Source of the DNA: Brucella daejeonensis
Lineage (GTDB): Bacteria > Pseudomonadota > Alphaproteobacteria > Rhizobiales > Rhizobiaceae
Assembly: GCF_014199265.1 (NCBI RefSeq)
Contig: NZ_JACIJG010000011.1
Span: 62,001 to 126,000 of the forward strand
Length of the DNA: 64,000 nt
Direction of reading: 5' to 3'
Shown here: positions 1-8,768 of the stretch, piece after piece
How the letters are laid out: each line of letters opens with the position of its first letter
Numbering within the stretch: the first letter of the stretch is position 1
Position numbers and translations under genes: made by a program
The notes under the pieces: generated by a model
Database searches by the model: none
What the model saw: only the letters and a program-made list of their open reading frames with translations
What the model was told of the DNA's origin: nothing

Positions 1-855
1 CCTTTCGAGACGGGCCACGATTTCGGCCTGCAGGCTCTCCGCCGTCCATGTGTCGTTGAAGCGGATGTTGAACGAGGCGGTCGCCTTGTTCGGGATGACA
101 TTGGTCGCTTTGTTGCCGACATCGACGGTGGTGACTTCCAGATTGCTGGCCTGAAAGTCCGCCGTGCCTTCATCGAATGCGGGAAAGAGCAGGCTGTCGA
201 CGAGGGTGGTGATGCCGCGCACCGGATTTTCGGCCAGATGCGGGTAGGCGGCATGGCCCTGCACGCCGCGCACGGTGATCGTGCCGGAAAGCGAGCCGCG
301 ACGGCCGATCTTGATCATGTCGCCAAGCGCGTTCGGATTGGTCGGCTCGCCGACGATGGATGCATCCCAGCTTTCGCCGCGCTTTTTCGCCCAGTCGAGC
401 AGCTTCACCGTGCCGTTGATGGCGGGGCCTTCCTCGTCGCCGGTGACGAGGAAGGAGATGCTGCCTTTCAGGCTGCCATGCCTTTCGATATGGCGCGCAA
501 CGGCGGCCACGAAACATGCTACGCCGCCCTTCATATCGACCGCGCCGCGCCCGTACATCACGCCGTCTTCGATCGCCGCCGAGAAGGGCGGGTGCTTCCA
601 GTCGCCTTCATTGCCGGGGGGCACGACATCGGTATGACCGGCAAACATCAGATGCGGGCCATTGCCGGACTTGCGCGCGTAGAGATTTTCGATGTCCGGC
701 GTGCCCTCATCGGTGAAGACCGGGCGCTCCACGGTAAAGCCCATCGGCTCCAGCATGGCTTCGAGCGCCGTCAGTGCGCCGCCTTCGGCGGGCGTGACGG
801 ACGGGCAGCGGATCAGGGCGGCAAGATTGTCGGCGGGATTGATAGCTGAATTCAT
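1..855 (-). CDS. dapE: Succinyl-diaminopimelate desuccinylase, 3' end cut off by window start
   Basis: DapE hydrolyses N-succinyl-LL-diaminopimelate to LL-diaminopimelate and succinate in the lysine/peptidoglycan precursor pathway (cytoplasm, two zinc ions). The reverse strand reads open from the ATG at 855 to the window edge, giving 285 residues of a protein usually near 395 long. M20 peptidase signatures are in order: AGHTDVVP (His74, Asp76), [10 protein letters not shown] (Asp107, bridging ligand) and TGDEEG (Glu141, catalytic base; Glu142, ligand). The missing part is the rest of the lid domain and the C-terminal catalytic portion. dapD lies on the same strand 2.5 kb away, with unrelated genes between, so the two are linked but not adjacent. 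Confidence 0.93.
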   Translation of the reverse strand, partial: MNSAINPADNLAALIRCPSVTPAEGGALTALEAMLEPMGFTVERPVFTDEGTPDIENLYARKSGNGPHLMFAGHTDVVPPGNEGDWKHPPFSAAIEDGVMYGRGAVDMKGGVACFVAAVARHIERHGSLKGSISFLVTGDEEGPAINGTVKLLDWAKKRGESWDASIVGEPTNPNALGDMIKIGRRGSLSGTITVRGVQGHAAYPHLAENPVRGITTLVDSLLFPAFDEGTADFQASNLEVTTVDVGNKATNVIPNKATASFNIRFNDTWTAESLQAEIVARLER

Positions 856-1109
856 AAGACCGGGACTTCTGAAAAGGGAATCGTCTGACGTCGAGATTAG
901 ATCGGGACCTCGCCGGATGAAACAATAATTCGGCGGTTGCGCGCAGGGCGCATTTTTCGCCTTTCACGCGCTTTTCTCAACCCGTTTCAATTTGGGAACG
1001 AAATTTTCTTGACCGAAGGGACCCTGTCATCGTTAGTTGAAAGACAGTTGATAACGAGACCCGCAAAGGGCCGGTCAACGGGAACTCTTTTAAAAATGGG
1101 AAAGTGCGT

Positions 1110-1694
1110 ATGCGTTTTGTCTCTTCTGCCCTGGCAGGTTTAATGGTGTTCTTCGGAGCGGCGACAATACCGGCCAAGGCCGCGCAGTGGAGTGAAGCAG
1201 GCGGGCTGACGAGTATTCCATACGGGCACAAGAACTATTGCGGCCGCAATCCGCGCGATTGCGGGGCGCATCGCGTATTGCCGCCGATGAAGCTCACGCC
1301 AAAGCGCATGAAGCTGCTGCAATCGGTCAGCAGTTCCGTCAATCGCCGCGTCAGGCCGGTTTCCGATCGGGATAATTACGACAAGCGCGATTATTGGGCC
1401 ATCCCCGCCAATGGCAGGGGTGACTGCGAGGATTATGTGCTGATGAAGCGCGCGCGGCTGATGGCGCGGGGCATCGGCCCGTCACAGCTTCTCATCACGA
1501 TGGTTCAGGGCAGCGAGCCGCACGTCGTCCTGACGGTGCGCACCGACCATGGCGACTATATTCTCGACAATCTGCGCGACGAAGTGCTGCCGGTCGGGAA
1601 GACGCCCTATCGCTATATCAAGATGCAATCGCCAGCCAATTCCGGCCAATGGGTCTCCATCGCCGGACGCTCGGTCGCTGTCGCGAATAACTGA
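1110..1694 (+). CDS. Exported transglutaminase-like cysteine protease (BTLCP family)
   Basis: A 194-residue protein with an N-terminal signal peptide (hydrophobic stretch ending near AKAA) and the bacterial transglutaminase-like cysteine proteinase fold. The expected triad is visible: Cys106 in GDCEDYVL, His138 in PHVVLTV and Asp153 in YILDN. The family includes the periplasmic LapG proteases that cut surface adhesins under c-di-GMP control; the specific substrate here is unknown and no LapD partner is adjacent. I chose the ATG at 1110 because GGGAAA lies about 7 nt upstream; a GTG at 1104 would add two residues. A terminator hairpin follows at 1748. Confidence 0.8.
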   Translation: MRFVSSALAGLMVFFGAATIPAKAAQWSEAGGLTSIPYGHKNYCGRNPRDCGAHRVLPPMKLTPKRMKLLQSVSSSVNRRVRPVSDRDNYDKRDYWAIPANGRGDCEDYVLMKRARLMARGIGPSQLLITMVQGSEPHVVLTVRTDHGDYILDNLRDEVLPVGKTPYRYIKMQSPANSGQWVSIAGRSVAVANN

Positions 1695-1747
1695 ACAAAG
1701 CGCCGTCGGTTTCCGCACACCGGTCGGGCAGGCTGCGAACCGTGATC

Positions 1748-1776
1748 AAGCCGCATTCGATGCGGCTTTTTCTTTT
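1748..1776 (+). terminator. Rho-independent terminator after the BTLCP gene
   Basis: Stem AAGCCGCA / TGCGGCTT around a TTCGA loop, followed at once by TTTCTTTT. It lies about 50 nt after the stop codon at 1694. Confidence 0.85.
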
Positions 1777-2130
1777 GGAACAGTCTCTCGATACGACCGC
1801 CCCATTTCGCAACGCTGCTGTTTCTGGGCTGCTGTTTCCGGGAAAACGGCGTCATTGTTCACTCACATTGGACAATATATTCGTACAGAGTGTTCGCGCA
1901 TCTTGAACAAAAACCGCTTTGTAACAGTTGCGTGAAGCCTGGTATATCAGATAACTAATTGTAATTATTCATATTATTCCGTTCATTTTTTGAAGTCGCA
2001 AGAAATTGGCCGCACGAATGTGTGATTGGGCAAACATTTTCGTGACTGGAAATCCTGCACATTGTCGCCCATCTGAGGTGCATCGGAACGACGAGCAAAA
2101 CGCCGCTCCACATTCCAAGGAGATAGGAAA
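1777..2130. other. Intergenic region, promoter side of the first small exported protein
   Basis: About 350 bases without a convincing gene. The part from 1930 to 2000 is AT-rich and probably holds the promoter of the gene at 2131. A strong Shine-Dalgarno AAGGAGATAGG lies just before that start. No repeat of the families seen elsewhere in the window was found here. Confidence 0.6.
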
Positions 2131-2361
2131 ATGAAAAAGATTGTTCTTGCTGCCGCTGCCTTCGCCCTTAGCGCCGGTGCTGCCTTTGCCGAGAATCCGC
2201 ATGTCGGTGAGCCTGCCGATCTTTATGCAAACGACCGCACCCCGGTTGCTTCCCAGAAGATCGACTACACCGCTCCTGCCTCGATCAGCAAGGAAACGGT
2301 CTATCAGGATGGTTCGGCTCATCGCTTCGGTGATGCATCGCCTTCTTCCTACCAGAAGTAA
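2131..2361 (+). CDS. Small exported protein, paralogue of the next gene
   Basis: A 76-residue protein with a clear signal peptide (MKKIVLAAAAFALSAGAAFA, cleavage after AFA), leaving about 56 mature residues. The mature part ends in the motif VYQDGSAHRFGDASPSSYQ, shared almost exactly with the protein encoded at 2859. Function unknown; it resembles short exported alphaproteobacterial proteins of the DUF680 type, but I cannot confirm that family. The start is secured by a strong AAGGAG site about 10 nt upstream. Repeats fill the gap to its paralogue, so the two are probably transcribed separately. Confidence 0.8.
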   Translation: MKKIVLAAAAFALSAGAAFAENPHVGEPADLYANDRTPVASQKIDYTAPASISKETVYQDGSAHRFGDASPSSYQK

Positions 2362-2502
2362 AAGTCCGGCCGGACTTCCGACCTTTCCGGTCCCGATGGG
2401 CCGGGCATGAATGAAATATCCACATTGCACGTATTCCCGAAGGTGTCGGGGCATTTCCTCCCAGATGTGCCTGACACCGCAGGGAGAGCCACGAAGGCTC
2501 AG

Positions 2503-2574
2503 CTAGTGGTCTGATTCCGACATTTGCATCCCTCTGATACAGGCGCCGAGCAAATGTCGGAATCAGACCACTAG
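2503..2574. repeat. CTAG-ended palindromic element, type P1
   Basis: A 72-bp element with perfect 24-bp terminal inverted repeats that begin CTAGTGGTCTGATTCC, around a 24-bp centre. Two further copies, in the opposite orientation, lie at 29274 and 29437. With the P2 element at 2588 it forms a composite separated by 13 bp, the same spacing as at the distant copies. Confidence 0.9.
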
Positions 2575-2587
2575 TAAGTTTATGTAT

Positions 2588-2665
2588 CTAGTGGATTTTT
2601 CGAATTTGACGTTTGAAACGGCATCTCATTCAGTCGGGAATCAAACGTCAAATTCAATCCACTAG
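2588..2665. repeat. CTAG-ended palindromic element, type P2
   Basis: A 78-bp element with CTAGTGGAT ends and arms containing AATTTGACGTTTGA and its complement. One arm carries an extra TTTTCGA-type insertion of 4 bp. Two inverted-orientation copies lie at 29183 and 29346. Its last bases run directly into the RIME-like element at 2664. Confidence 0.9.
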
Positions 2666-2765
2666 AGCGCATCCCGAAAAGTGTGAAACGGTTTTCGGAA
2701 AAGATGCGCGATAAAACAAAAAGTTAGAGCGCCGATCTGATTCAACAGAAAAGAAACGCGCTCTA
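2664..2765. repeat. RIME-like intergenic repeat
   Basis: Starts AGAGCGCATCCCGAAAAGTG, has the paired blocks CCGAAAA and TTTTCGG, and ends in CGCGCTCT complementary to its beginning. The same pattern recurs at 12911, 20854 (inverted), 11280 and 60862. Rhizobial RIME elements have this CGAAAAGTGTGAARCGGTTTTCGG core; the name is by resemblance. Confidence 0.75.
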
Positions 2766-2858
2766 AAAGTCTCCTGCGGTTTGAAGGTCTGAAGACCTCG
2801 CCGGCACGATGCCGAAGCCGATGCCGAAGTCAGGGGACGCATGGAAAGGAACAAGAAG

Positions 2859-3119
2859 ATGAAGACGCTCGCTCTCGCCGCTCTTGCCGTCGCTCTCAGC
2901 GCCGGTGCTGCCTTTGCCGAAAATCCGTTCGTCGGCGAACCTGAAGCCCTGGCTGCCCAGGACAGGGCCTTCACTTTGCCGGGTGAGACTCCGGTCGTTT
3001 CGACCCGCGACAATGTCGACTACACGGCCCCGGCCTCCATTCGCCAGTCCGCGCCGGTCTATCAGGACGGCTCGGCAAATCGCTTCGGCGACGCTTCCCC
3101 GTCCAGCTACCAGAACTAA
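2859..3119 (+). CDS. Small exported protein, paralogue of the preceding gene
   Basis: An 86-residue protein starting MKTLALAALAVALSAGAAFA, a signal peptide cleaved after AFA. The mature part shares ENPxVGEP near its start, DYTAPASI in the middle and VYQDGSANRFGDASPSSYQ at the end with the protein at 2131, but carries about 10 extra residues (a GETPVVSTRD segment) in the middle. I place the start at 2859, not at the in-frame ATG at 2841, because the Met at 2859 opens the signal peptide and AAGGAACAAGAAG lies just before it. Function unknown. The pair looks like a tandem duplication later separated by repeats. Confidence 0.8.
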   Translation: MKTLALAALAVALSAGAAFAENPFVGEPEALAAQDRAFTLPGETPVVSTRDNVDYTAPASIRQSAPVYQDGSANRFGDASPSSYQN

Positions 3120-3320
3120 TTCGTTCCGATAGCTGGAATCCCCAGGACATCCCATGCGTTTCTCCCCCTCACGTGTGGGATGTCCGGGAGGAACTATCCG
3201 AGAGGCCGGCAAGGCCGGATATCGAGAATCTCCCCGGAGGATGGCGTCAGAGCTTCCCCGGATCGCCCGGACAGAGGCGAAGCGCCATCCGAAGGGGCGG
3301 CACATTATACCAGAACTCAA

Positions 3321-3355
3321 GGAAAAGGGCGGAGCCGGTGGCTTCGCCCTTTTCC
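3321..3355 (-). terminator. Terminator hairpin downstream of dapD
   Basis: Stem GGAAAAGGGCG / CGCCCTTTTCC with an inner AGCC/GGCT pairing. It lies about 25 nt beyond the dapD stop on the reverse strand and could also end transcripts of the gene at 2859 from the other side. Confidence 0.7.
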
Positions 3356-3377
3356 GTTTCCAGAATTGCGATGAAGA

Positions 3378-4232
3378 TCAGTCGCGCAGCAGATCGTTGA
3401 TGGATGTCTTCGACCGGGTCTTTTCATCGACGCGCTTGACGATGACGGCGCAATAAAGGCTCGGGCCCCAGTTTTCGCCGGGAACGTTCTTGCCGGGCAT
3501 GGTGCCCGCGACGACGACCGAATAGGGCGGTACTTCGCCATAGAAGACTTCGCCAGTGGCGCGATCCACGATCTTGGTCGATTTGCCGATGAAGACGCCC
3601 ATGCCGAGCACGGAGCCTTCGCGCACGATGCAGCCTTCCACGACTTCCGAGCGCGCGCCGATGAAGCAATTGTCCTCGATGATGGTCGGGCCTGCCTGCA
3701 TGGGTTCCAGCACGCCCCCGATGCCGACGCCGCCGGAAAGGTGGACGTTCTTGCCGATCTGCGCGCAGGAGCCGACGGTCGCCCAGGTATCGACCATCGC
3801 GCCTTCATCGACATAGGCGCCCAGATTGACGAAGGACGGCATGAGGATGGCGTTCGGCGCGATATAGGCCGAGTGGCGTACGACGCAGTTCGGCACGGCG
3901 CGGAAGCCCGCCTTTTCGAATTCATTGGCCGTCCAGCCGTCGAACTTCGAGGGGACCTTGTCCCACCATGAGGACTGGCCGGGGCCGCCCTTGATGACTT
4001 CCATCGGGTTGAGGCGGAAAGAGAGCAGAACCGCTTTCTTCAGCCATTGGTTGACATGCCAGTTGCCGTCCGCCTGTTTTTCTGCGACACGGGCTTCGCC
4101 GCGATCGAGCAGAATGAGCGACTGTTCGACGGCTTCGCGCACTTCGCCGCGCGTTGCCGTGCTGATGCCGTCGCGCTCGTCGAAAGCCTTGTCTATTGTC
4201 TTCTCGAGGGAGGCGAGGTCTGGCTTGGTCAT
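3378..4232 (-). CDS. dapD: 2,3,4,5-tetrahydropyridine-2,6-dicarboxylate N-succinyltransferase
   Basis: DapD transfers succinate from succinyl-CoA to tetrahydrodipicolinate, the step that commits to the succinylase branch of lysine/DAP synthesis. The 284-residue length is typical. The N-terminal part holds the substrate-binding segment [18 protein letters not shown]. It is followed by hexapeptide repeats forming a left-handed beta helix (NLGAYVDEG through [13 protein letters not shown], about residues 120-220), and by the ending [16 protein letters not shown]. The start is the ATG at 4232. dapE, which acts two steps later, is on the same strand downstream. Confidence 0.96.
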   Translation of the reverse strand: MTKPDLASLEKTIDKAFDERDGISTATRGEVREAVEQSLILLDRGEARVAEKQADGNWHVNQWLKKAVLLSFRLNPMEVIKGGPGQSSWWDKVPSKFDGWTANEFEKAGFRAVPNCVVRHSAYIAPNAILMPSFVNLGAYVDEGAMVDTWATVGSCAQIGKNVHLSGGVGIGGVLEPMQAGPTIIEDNCFIGARSEVVEGCIVREGSVLGMGVFIGKSTKIVDRATGEVFYGEVPPYSVVVAGTMPGKNVPGENWGPSLYCAVIVKRVDEKTRSKTSINDLLRD

Positions 4233-4430
4233 AGGGTGCGATCTCCATGGATGGGCGGGCGGATGGCGGGCGCGGCCCGCTGTCGGGAAATTGATTAAGC
4301 GAAGGCGCCATATGGGTCAATCTCGTTCGTGATCCGATTTCGGTGCCACGTTTGAGACAGATTAAGCATTTAGCGCCAGAATGGATGTCGAATTCGTTGC
4401 ATGGCAGGAATGAAGGAGCAGGTGAGAAGA

Positions 4431-5270
4431 ATGAACCCGATGGAGAAGTCCGGCTGGACGCCGTTCCCGAATTCAGAGGAAGCTATCAAGCAGGCGCGGA
4501 CCGTACCGCAGACGCCCCAGACCGAGGCTCCGGCCTATCGCCTTGCATTTACCGATGACGATTTCATGACCCGGCGCGACCTGCGCCCGGTGCGTCTGCA
4601 ACTTGAGCTTCTGAAGCCGGAAATGATTCTGGCCGACCGGGGCATCAAGTCCACCGTCGTCATGTTCGGCGGCGCGCGTATTCCCGAACCGGGCGGCGAG
4701 GCATGGGCGGCCAAGAACGAGGTCCAGAAGAAGAACCTTCAGGCCAATTCGCATTATTACGAGGAAGCGCGCAAATTCGCGCGGCTATGCTCGGAATATT
4801 CCGCCACGTCCTATTATCGCGAATTCATCGTGGTGACGGGCGGTGGACCCGGTGTCATGGAAGCAGGCAATCGCGGTGCCGCCGATGTCGGCGCGCCGAC
4901 CATCGGCCTCAATATCGTGCTGCCGCACGAACAGGCGCCCAATGCCTATGTCACGCCGGATCTTTGCTTCAATTTCCATTATTTCGCGATCCGCAAGATG
5001 CATTTTCTGATGCGGGCCAAGGCGGTCTGCGTGTTCCCCGGCGGTTTCGGCACGATGGACGAGCTTTTCGAGGCGATGACGCTGATCCAGACCAATCGCA
5101 TGGAGCGTATGCCGCTGATCCTGTTCGGCAGGGAGTTCTGGACCAAGGCGATCAATATCGAATTTCTGGCCGAGCAGGGCACGATTTCGCCGGCCGATAT
5201 CGAACTGCTGAACTTCGTGGAAACCGCCGACGAAGCCTGGGGGCTCATCAAGGGTTTCTACAAGCTCTGA
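4431..5270 (+). CDS. LOG family protein, probable nucleoside-monophosphate phosphoribohydrolase
   Basis: A 279-residue Rossmann-type protein with GGGPGVMEAGNRGA (about residue 140) and PGGFGTMDELFEAM (about residue 200), the two signatures of the LOG/TIGR00730 group. Characterised members split cytokinin riboside monophosphate or purine nucleotides into base and ribose 5-phosphate; older 'lysine decarboxylase' labels are wrong. It has a roughly 80-residue N-terminal extension compared with the short LOG form. The start at 4431 follows AGGAGCAGGTGAGAAG; an upstream ATG at 4401 is less well placed. It stands alone between dapD, which is divergent, and the convergent nucleotidase gene. Confidence 0.82.
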   Translation: MNPMEKSGWTPFPNSEEAIKQARTVPQTPQTEAPAYRLAFTDDDFMTRRDLRPVRLQLELLKPEMILADRGIKSTVVMFGGARIPEPGGEAWAAKNEVQKKNLQANSHYYEEARKFARLCSEYSATSYYREFIVVTGGGPGVMEAGNRGAADVGAPTIGLNIVLPHEQAPNAYVTPDLCFNFHYFAIRKMHFLMRAKAVCVFPGGFGTMDELFEAMTLIQTNRMERMPLILFGREFWTKAINIEFLAEQGTISPADIELLNFVETADEAWGLIKGFYKL

Positions 5271-5333
5271 CTGTTTTGGGCGGACCGGCGACGCGGCAGC
5301 TTGTCGATCCGCCTTTCAAGGCCGGTAAAGTGT

Positions 5334-6038
5334 CTACCGGGCCGCACGGATCTGTTCCAGAAACCCGGTCAGGTTGTCCGTCACATAATCCACCTGATCG
5401 GTGAATTCGGGGTCGCTTTCCCATATTTCCGAGAAGGTCGGCTCGAAATTGTTCGGCACGACCAGCACCGTCTTCATGCCGAGGGTCTTGGGCACGACCA
5501 GATTGCGCGCCAGGTCCTCGAACATGACCGCCTTTTGCGCATCGACGCCGAAGGCGCCGAGGAAACGGTCATAGGTGGCCCGTTCCGGCTTGGGCGTCAG
5601 GCCCGCCGCCACGATGTCGAAAATATCGTCGAAATCGTCGAGAATGCCGAGTTGGCGCGCTGCGCGTTCGGCATGGCCGCGATCGCCGTTCGTGAAGATG
5701 AAGCGGCGCCCCGGCAGCGCCTTGATCGCCTGTCCGAGCGCCGGATCGGGCTTCAGCCACGAATAATCGATGTCATGGACCTTTTGCAGAAAATCGTCCG
5801 GGTCGATCTGGTGGCATTCCATCAGGCCTTTAAGCGTCGTGCCATATTCCAGATAGAACTGTTTCTGAATCCGGCGTGCTTCCTCGCGCGGTAGTTTCAG
5901 GAGATTCTCGACATAGCTCGTCATGCGCACGTCGATCTGCGAGAACAGATCGGCGGCGTGCGGATAGAGCGTGTTATCGAGGTCGAACACCCAGTCGGTG
6001 ACGTGAGCGAACGCGGCTCTATCCGGAATATCGGTCAT
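5334..6038 (-). CDS. HAD-family pyrimidine 5'-nucleotidase
   Basis: A 234-residue HAD hydrolase of the pyrimidine 5'-nucleotidase/Sdt1 type, expected to dephosphorylate nucleoside monophosphates. Motif I is FDLDNTLYP (Asp19 nucleophile, Asp21 acid), motif II FIFTNG, motif III the Lys in GLTPKPE and motif IV MFEDLARN. The start at 6038 has AAGGGA 7 nt upstream; the longer in-frame ATG at 6062 lies inside the 29-bp tandem repeat. It is probably cotranscribed after argB, which ends only 68 nt upstream. Confidence 0.87.
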   Translation of the reverse strand: MTDIPDRAAFAHVTDWVFDLDNTLYPHAADLFSQIDVRMTSYVENLLKLPREEARRIQKQFYLEYGTTLKGLMECHQIDPDDFLQKVHDIDYSWLKPDPALGQAIKALPGRRFIFTNGDRGHAERAARQLGILDDFDDIFDIVAAGLTPKPERATYDRFLGAFGVDAQKAVMFEDLARNLVVPKTLGMKTVLVVPNNFEPTFSEIWESDPEFTDQVDYVTDNLTGFLEQIRAAR

Positions 6039-6051
6039 GGTCGATCCCTTG

Positions 6052-6127
6052 CGGCACGACAAGCGTACTTCGTTTCGTTACGGCACGATAAGCGTACTTT
6101 GTCTTGTTACGGCACGATAAGCGTGCC
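6052..6127. repeat. 29-bp tandem repeat derived from the argB 3' end
   Basis: Copies at 6052-6080 and 6081-6109 plus a partial third at 6110-6127, unit CGGCACGAYAAGCGTACTTY followed by GTYTYGTTA. The partial copy is the coding 3' end of argB and the second holds its TAA stop, so the repeat arose by duplicating the end of argB into the gap before the nucleotidase gene. Confidence 0.9.
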
Positions 6128-6997
6128 GGCCCCATGTTCGGTGAAAAGCTCCAGCAGGACCGAATGCGGCGTCTTGCCGTTGAGAATCACGACGCCTTCC
6201 ACGCCCCGGCGGATTGCGTCGATGCAGGTTTCGACCTTGGGGATCATGCCGCCGGAAATCGTGCCATCCCTGATGAGCGCCTGCGCGTCGGCGACGGAGA
6301 GTTCCTTGATGAGGTTCTTGTCCTTGTCGAGCACGCCCGGAACGTCGGTGAGGAACAGGAGGCGCGTTGCGGCCAGCGCGCCCGCAATGGCGCCCGCAAA
6401 AGTATCGGCATTGATGTTGTAGGTGTGGCCGTCGCGGCCCGGTGCGACCGGCGCGATGACCGGGATCATCTCGGAGCGGGCGAGCAGGTCGAGCAGGGTG
6501 CGATCCACTTCCGCCGGTTCGCCGACGAAGCCGAGGTCCAGCACTTTCTCGATATTGGAGTCAGGATCGATGACGGTCTTGTGCGCCTTCTGCGCGAAGA
6601 CCATGTTACCGTCCTTGCCGCAAAGCCCGATGGCCCATTCGCCTTCGGCGTTGATGAGGGCGACGATTTCCTTGTTGATGGAACCGGCCAGAACCATTTC
6701 CACCACTTCGACTGTCTTTTCGTCGGTGACGCGCAAGCCGCCCTCGAAGCGCGATTCGATGCCGAGCTTGGTCAGCATGGCCTGAATCTGCGGGCCGCCG
6801 CCATGCACGACGATAGGATTGATACCGGACTGTTTCAGAAGCGCGATGTCGCGTGCGAATGCCTTGCCCAATTCGGGGTTGCCCATGGCGTGGCCGCCAT
6901 ATTTCACGACGACATGCTTGTTTTCGTAGCGCTGCATATAGGGCAGGGCCGCGGACAGGAGTTGCGCTTGCATTTCAGGATTTTCAAGTGTCGTCAT
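6107..6997 (-). CDS. argB: Acetylglutamate kinase
   Basis: ArgB phosphorylates N-acetyl-L-glutamate with ATP, the second step of arginine synthesis and often the arginine feedback point. The 296-residue protein shows KYGGHAMG near residue 35, VVHGGGPQI near 70, the central substrate-binding region and the ATP-site region [18 protein letters not shown], ending in GAGTLIVP. I chose the ATG at 6997, with GGAG 6 nt upstream; an ATG at 7009 would add four residues. The DNA of its last codons has been duplicated downstream (6052-6127). Confidence 0.95.
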   Translation of the reverse strand: MTTLENPEMQAQLLSAALPYMQRYENKHVVVKYGGHAMGNPELGKAFARDIALLKQSGINPIVVHGGGPQIQAMLTKLGIESRFEGGLRVTDEKTVEVVEMVLAGSINKEIVALINAEGEWAIGLCGKDGNMVFAQKAHKTVIDPDSNIEKVLDLGFVGEPAEVDRTLLDLLARSEMIPVIAPVAPGRDGHTYNINADTFAGAIAGALAATRLLFLTDVPGVLDKDKNLIKELSVADAQALIRDGTISGGMIPKVETCIDAIRRGVEGVVILNGKTPHSVLLELFTEHGAGTLIVP

Positions 6998-7209
6998 CGC
7001 GGGCTCCATGGCTGGCGACAGGGCAAAAAGAGCTGGGCTTTTTTAGGCAAGATGGCGAGCGGTGTAAAACGGTTTTCTATTTACGGGGGCGTGATTTGCC
7101 GAATTCCAGGGCTGGCAGCGGAGTGCGAGGCAATTGCGTCGGTTGAAACCGGAGCCATTGTTTGGACTTTTTTCGACGCAATCCTCAGTTTTTAATCGGA
7201 TACAGATTG

Positions 7210-7467
7210 ATGAGAAGATTGCGTTCAATATTGAATTTTATGTCGTGGGTTTCAGCCATTTTGCCCATTATCGGCATGATGGGGCTCTATGTTGGAGATC
7301 GCTATTTCACGACGATGGGCGCGGATGGCGCTATTCACGAACCGTGGATGATATTGGGGCCGTCTGTCTGGGTGCTTTTGGGGGGCATTACGGGAACGGT
7401 CATCACCAAGATTGCGATATCGGTAATCGACCGCATGGACCGTCGTGGCGCTCGCGAAGGCGTATAA
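7210..7467 (+). CDS. Small two-helix membrane protein of unknown function
   Basis: An 85-residue hydrophobic protein opening MRRLRSILNF. Two transmembrane helices are predicted by eye: SWVSAILPIIGMMGLYV (about residues 12-28) and LGPSVWVLLGGITGTVIT (about 49-66). The tail DRMDRRGAREGV is basic. It faces the opposite way to engB and argB. The start is uncertain: the ATG at 7210 has only a weak GGATA upstream, and a TTG at 7162 is in frame. No family recognised. Confidence 0.6.
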   Translation: MRRLRSILNFMSWVSAILPIIGMMGLYVGDRYFTTMGADGAIHEPWMILGPSVWVLLGGITGTVITKIAISVIDRMDRRGAREGV

Positions 7468-7506
7468 CCTTCGCGATTCCATCGATAAACGCGATGCTTG
7501 CTCCGG

Positions 7507-8232
7507 TCAGTATTCCTTGAGAAGCAGCGCGATGGCCGCGCGCAGATCGTCGAGGCCGACGCCCTTTTCCGAAGAAGTGGCGATGATGCCGGGAAAACAG
7601 GCGGCGCGCTTGTAGGTGAGCTTGTGCGTCTCTTCCAAGAGGCGCGGCACGCCCGCGGGCTTGATCTTGTCGATCTTGGTCAGCACGATCTGATAGGACA
7701 CGGCGGCCTTGTCGAGAAGGTCGAGCACTTCGGCGTCGTTCTTCTTGATGCCGTGGCGCGCATCGATCAGCACATAGACGCGCTTCAGCGTGGTGCGACC
7801 GCGCAAGTAATCGAAGACGAGGCGGGTCCATGCATCGACCTGCGCTTTCGGGGCCTCGGCAAAGCCATAGCCCGGCATGTCGACGAGCGCCAGCGGCGGC
7901 AGGTCGCCTTTTTCGCCCGAATAGCCGTCCGGCACGAAATAGTTCAGTTCCTGCGTGCGGCCCGGCGTGTTGGAGGTGCGCGCAAGACCCTTCTTGTTGA
8001 CCAGGGAATTGATCAGCGACGATTTGCCGACATTGGAGCGCCCGGCAAAGGCGATTTCCACCGGGCCTTCCGGTGGCAGGAATTTCATCGACGGTACGCC
8101 GCGAATGAATATCCACGATTTCTTGAAGAGCAGGCGTCCTTCCTCGGCCAGCGCCGCCTGGGCTTCCCGGACCGCATCCGCCGCCGACTGAGCGGCCCTG
8201 ATCGCCGCCTGCTTCTTATCCTGCTCGCTCAA
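7507..8232 (-). CDS. engB: Ribosome biogenesis GTPase EngB/YihA/YsxC
   Basis: EngB is an essential GTP-binding protein involved in large ribosomal subunit assembly. G motifs in order: G1 [11 protein letters not shown]2 around [10 protein letters not shown]3 DMPGYGFA, G4 LTKIDKIK, G5 ATSSEKG. It has a roughly 50-residue Ala/Gln-rich N-terminal helix, common in alphaproteobacteria. I place the start at a TTG (8232) preceded by AGGA, giving a protein that opens MSEQDKKQ; a GTG at 8289 would add 19 residues. In related genomes it directly follows yidC, whereas here an AT-rich ORF lies between. Confidence 0.92.
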   Translation of the reverse strand: MSEQDKKQAAIRAAQSAADAVREAQAALAEEGRLLFKKSWIFIRGVPSMKFLPPEGPVEIAFAGRSNVGKSSLINSLVNKKGLARTSNTPGRTQELNYFVPDGYSGEKGDLPPLALVDMPGYGFAEAPKAQVDAWTRLVFDYLRGRTTLKRVYVLIDARHGIKKNDAEVLDLLDKAAVSYQIVLTKIDKIKPAGVPRLLEETHKLTYKRAACFPGIIATSSEKGVGLDDLRAAIALLLKEY

Positions 8233-8359
8233 TGTTCTTATCCTGGCCGCATCATTCTTAGAATGACACGCATCAATGGTATAGGCCACATTGTCAATGC
8301 CAGCGATAAGGGTTTTTATTTTTGAGGGCAGTTCGCCATCAGGTATCTATGAGCTTGGA

Positions 8360-8686
8360 TCATCGGTTTGCTCTTAACCATTCCAACGCCGTTATTGTGT
8401 CACTGCTAATGTCTAACTTCTGGCGAAATCTGCCTGTTGTAACAGTGCGATATAATGCATCTAGATTTTTGATTTCCTTGTTATAGTACCTATCTTTATA
8501 CTCATGAAGTCTAAATGTTGTGTGATAGCCTTTTCTGTCGTGATATATAGATATATGAGCCCTGCTGTCTCCAATTAATATTCTGTTATATCTAAGATAA
8601 TTAACAGAATAATGCCATTTGTTCTCGGAGCGAAAGCTTTTGCTTTCAAGAATTCCGCTGATTTCTTCAAATAATGGGTTTGCCAT
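8360..8686 (-). CDS. AT-rich orphan protein of unknown function
   Basis: A 108-residue hydrophilic protein (MANPLFEEISGILESKSF...), with no signal peptide or membrane helix. It is rich in Tyr, Arg, Lys and Ile (SVNYLRYNRILIGDSRAHISI; DRKGYHTTFRLHEYKDRYYNKE) and looks like a small alpha/beta protein; no family recognised. The start at 8686 follows GAGGATCACAT. Its coding sequence is visibly far more AT-rich than every neighbouring gene, and it interrupts the usual yidC-engB linkage, both signs of acquired DNA. The yidC terminator lies just upstream, so it must use its own promoter in the short AT-rich gap. Confidence 0.7.
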   Translation of the reverse strand: MANPLFEEISGILESKSFRSENKWHYSVNYLRYNRILIGDSRAHISIYHDRKGYHTTFRLHEYKDRYYNKEIKNLDALYRTVTTGRFRQKLDISSDTITALEWLRANR

Positions 8687-8730
8687 ATGTGATCCTCTAT
8701 CAATATAGAGATTATATACACCACAAAAAC

Positions 8731-8766
8731 AAAAAAAAAGCCCCACATTTGTGGGGCTTTTTCCTT
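8731..8766 (-). terminator. Strong bidirectional terminator after yidC
   Basis: Stem AAGCCCCAC / GTGGGGCTT with an A-run on one side and a T-run on the other. It begins 3 nt after the yidC stop on the reverse strand, so yidC transcripts should end before the AT-rich ORF and engB. Confidence 0.9.
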
Positions 8767-8768
8767 CC

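Noticed and set aside
4431-5270. Lysine decarboxylase
   Set aside because: The PGGFGTMDE motif marks the LOG phosphoribohydrolase family; no PLP Lys motif is present.
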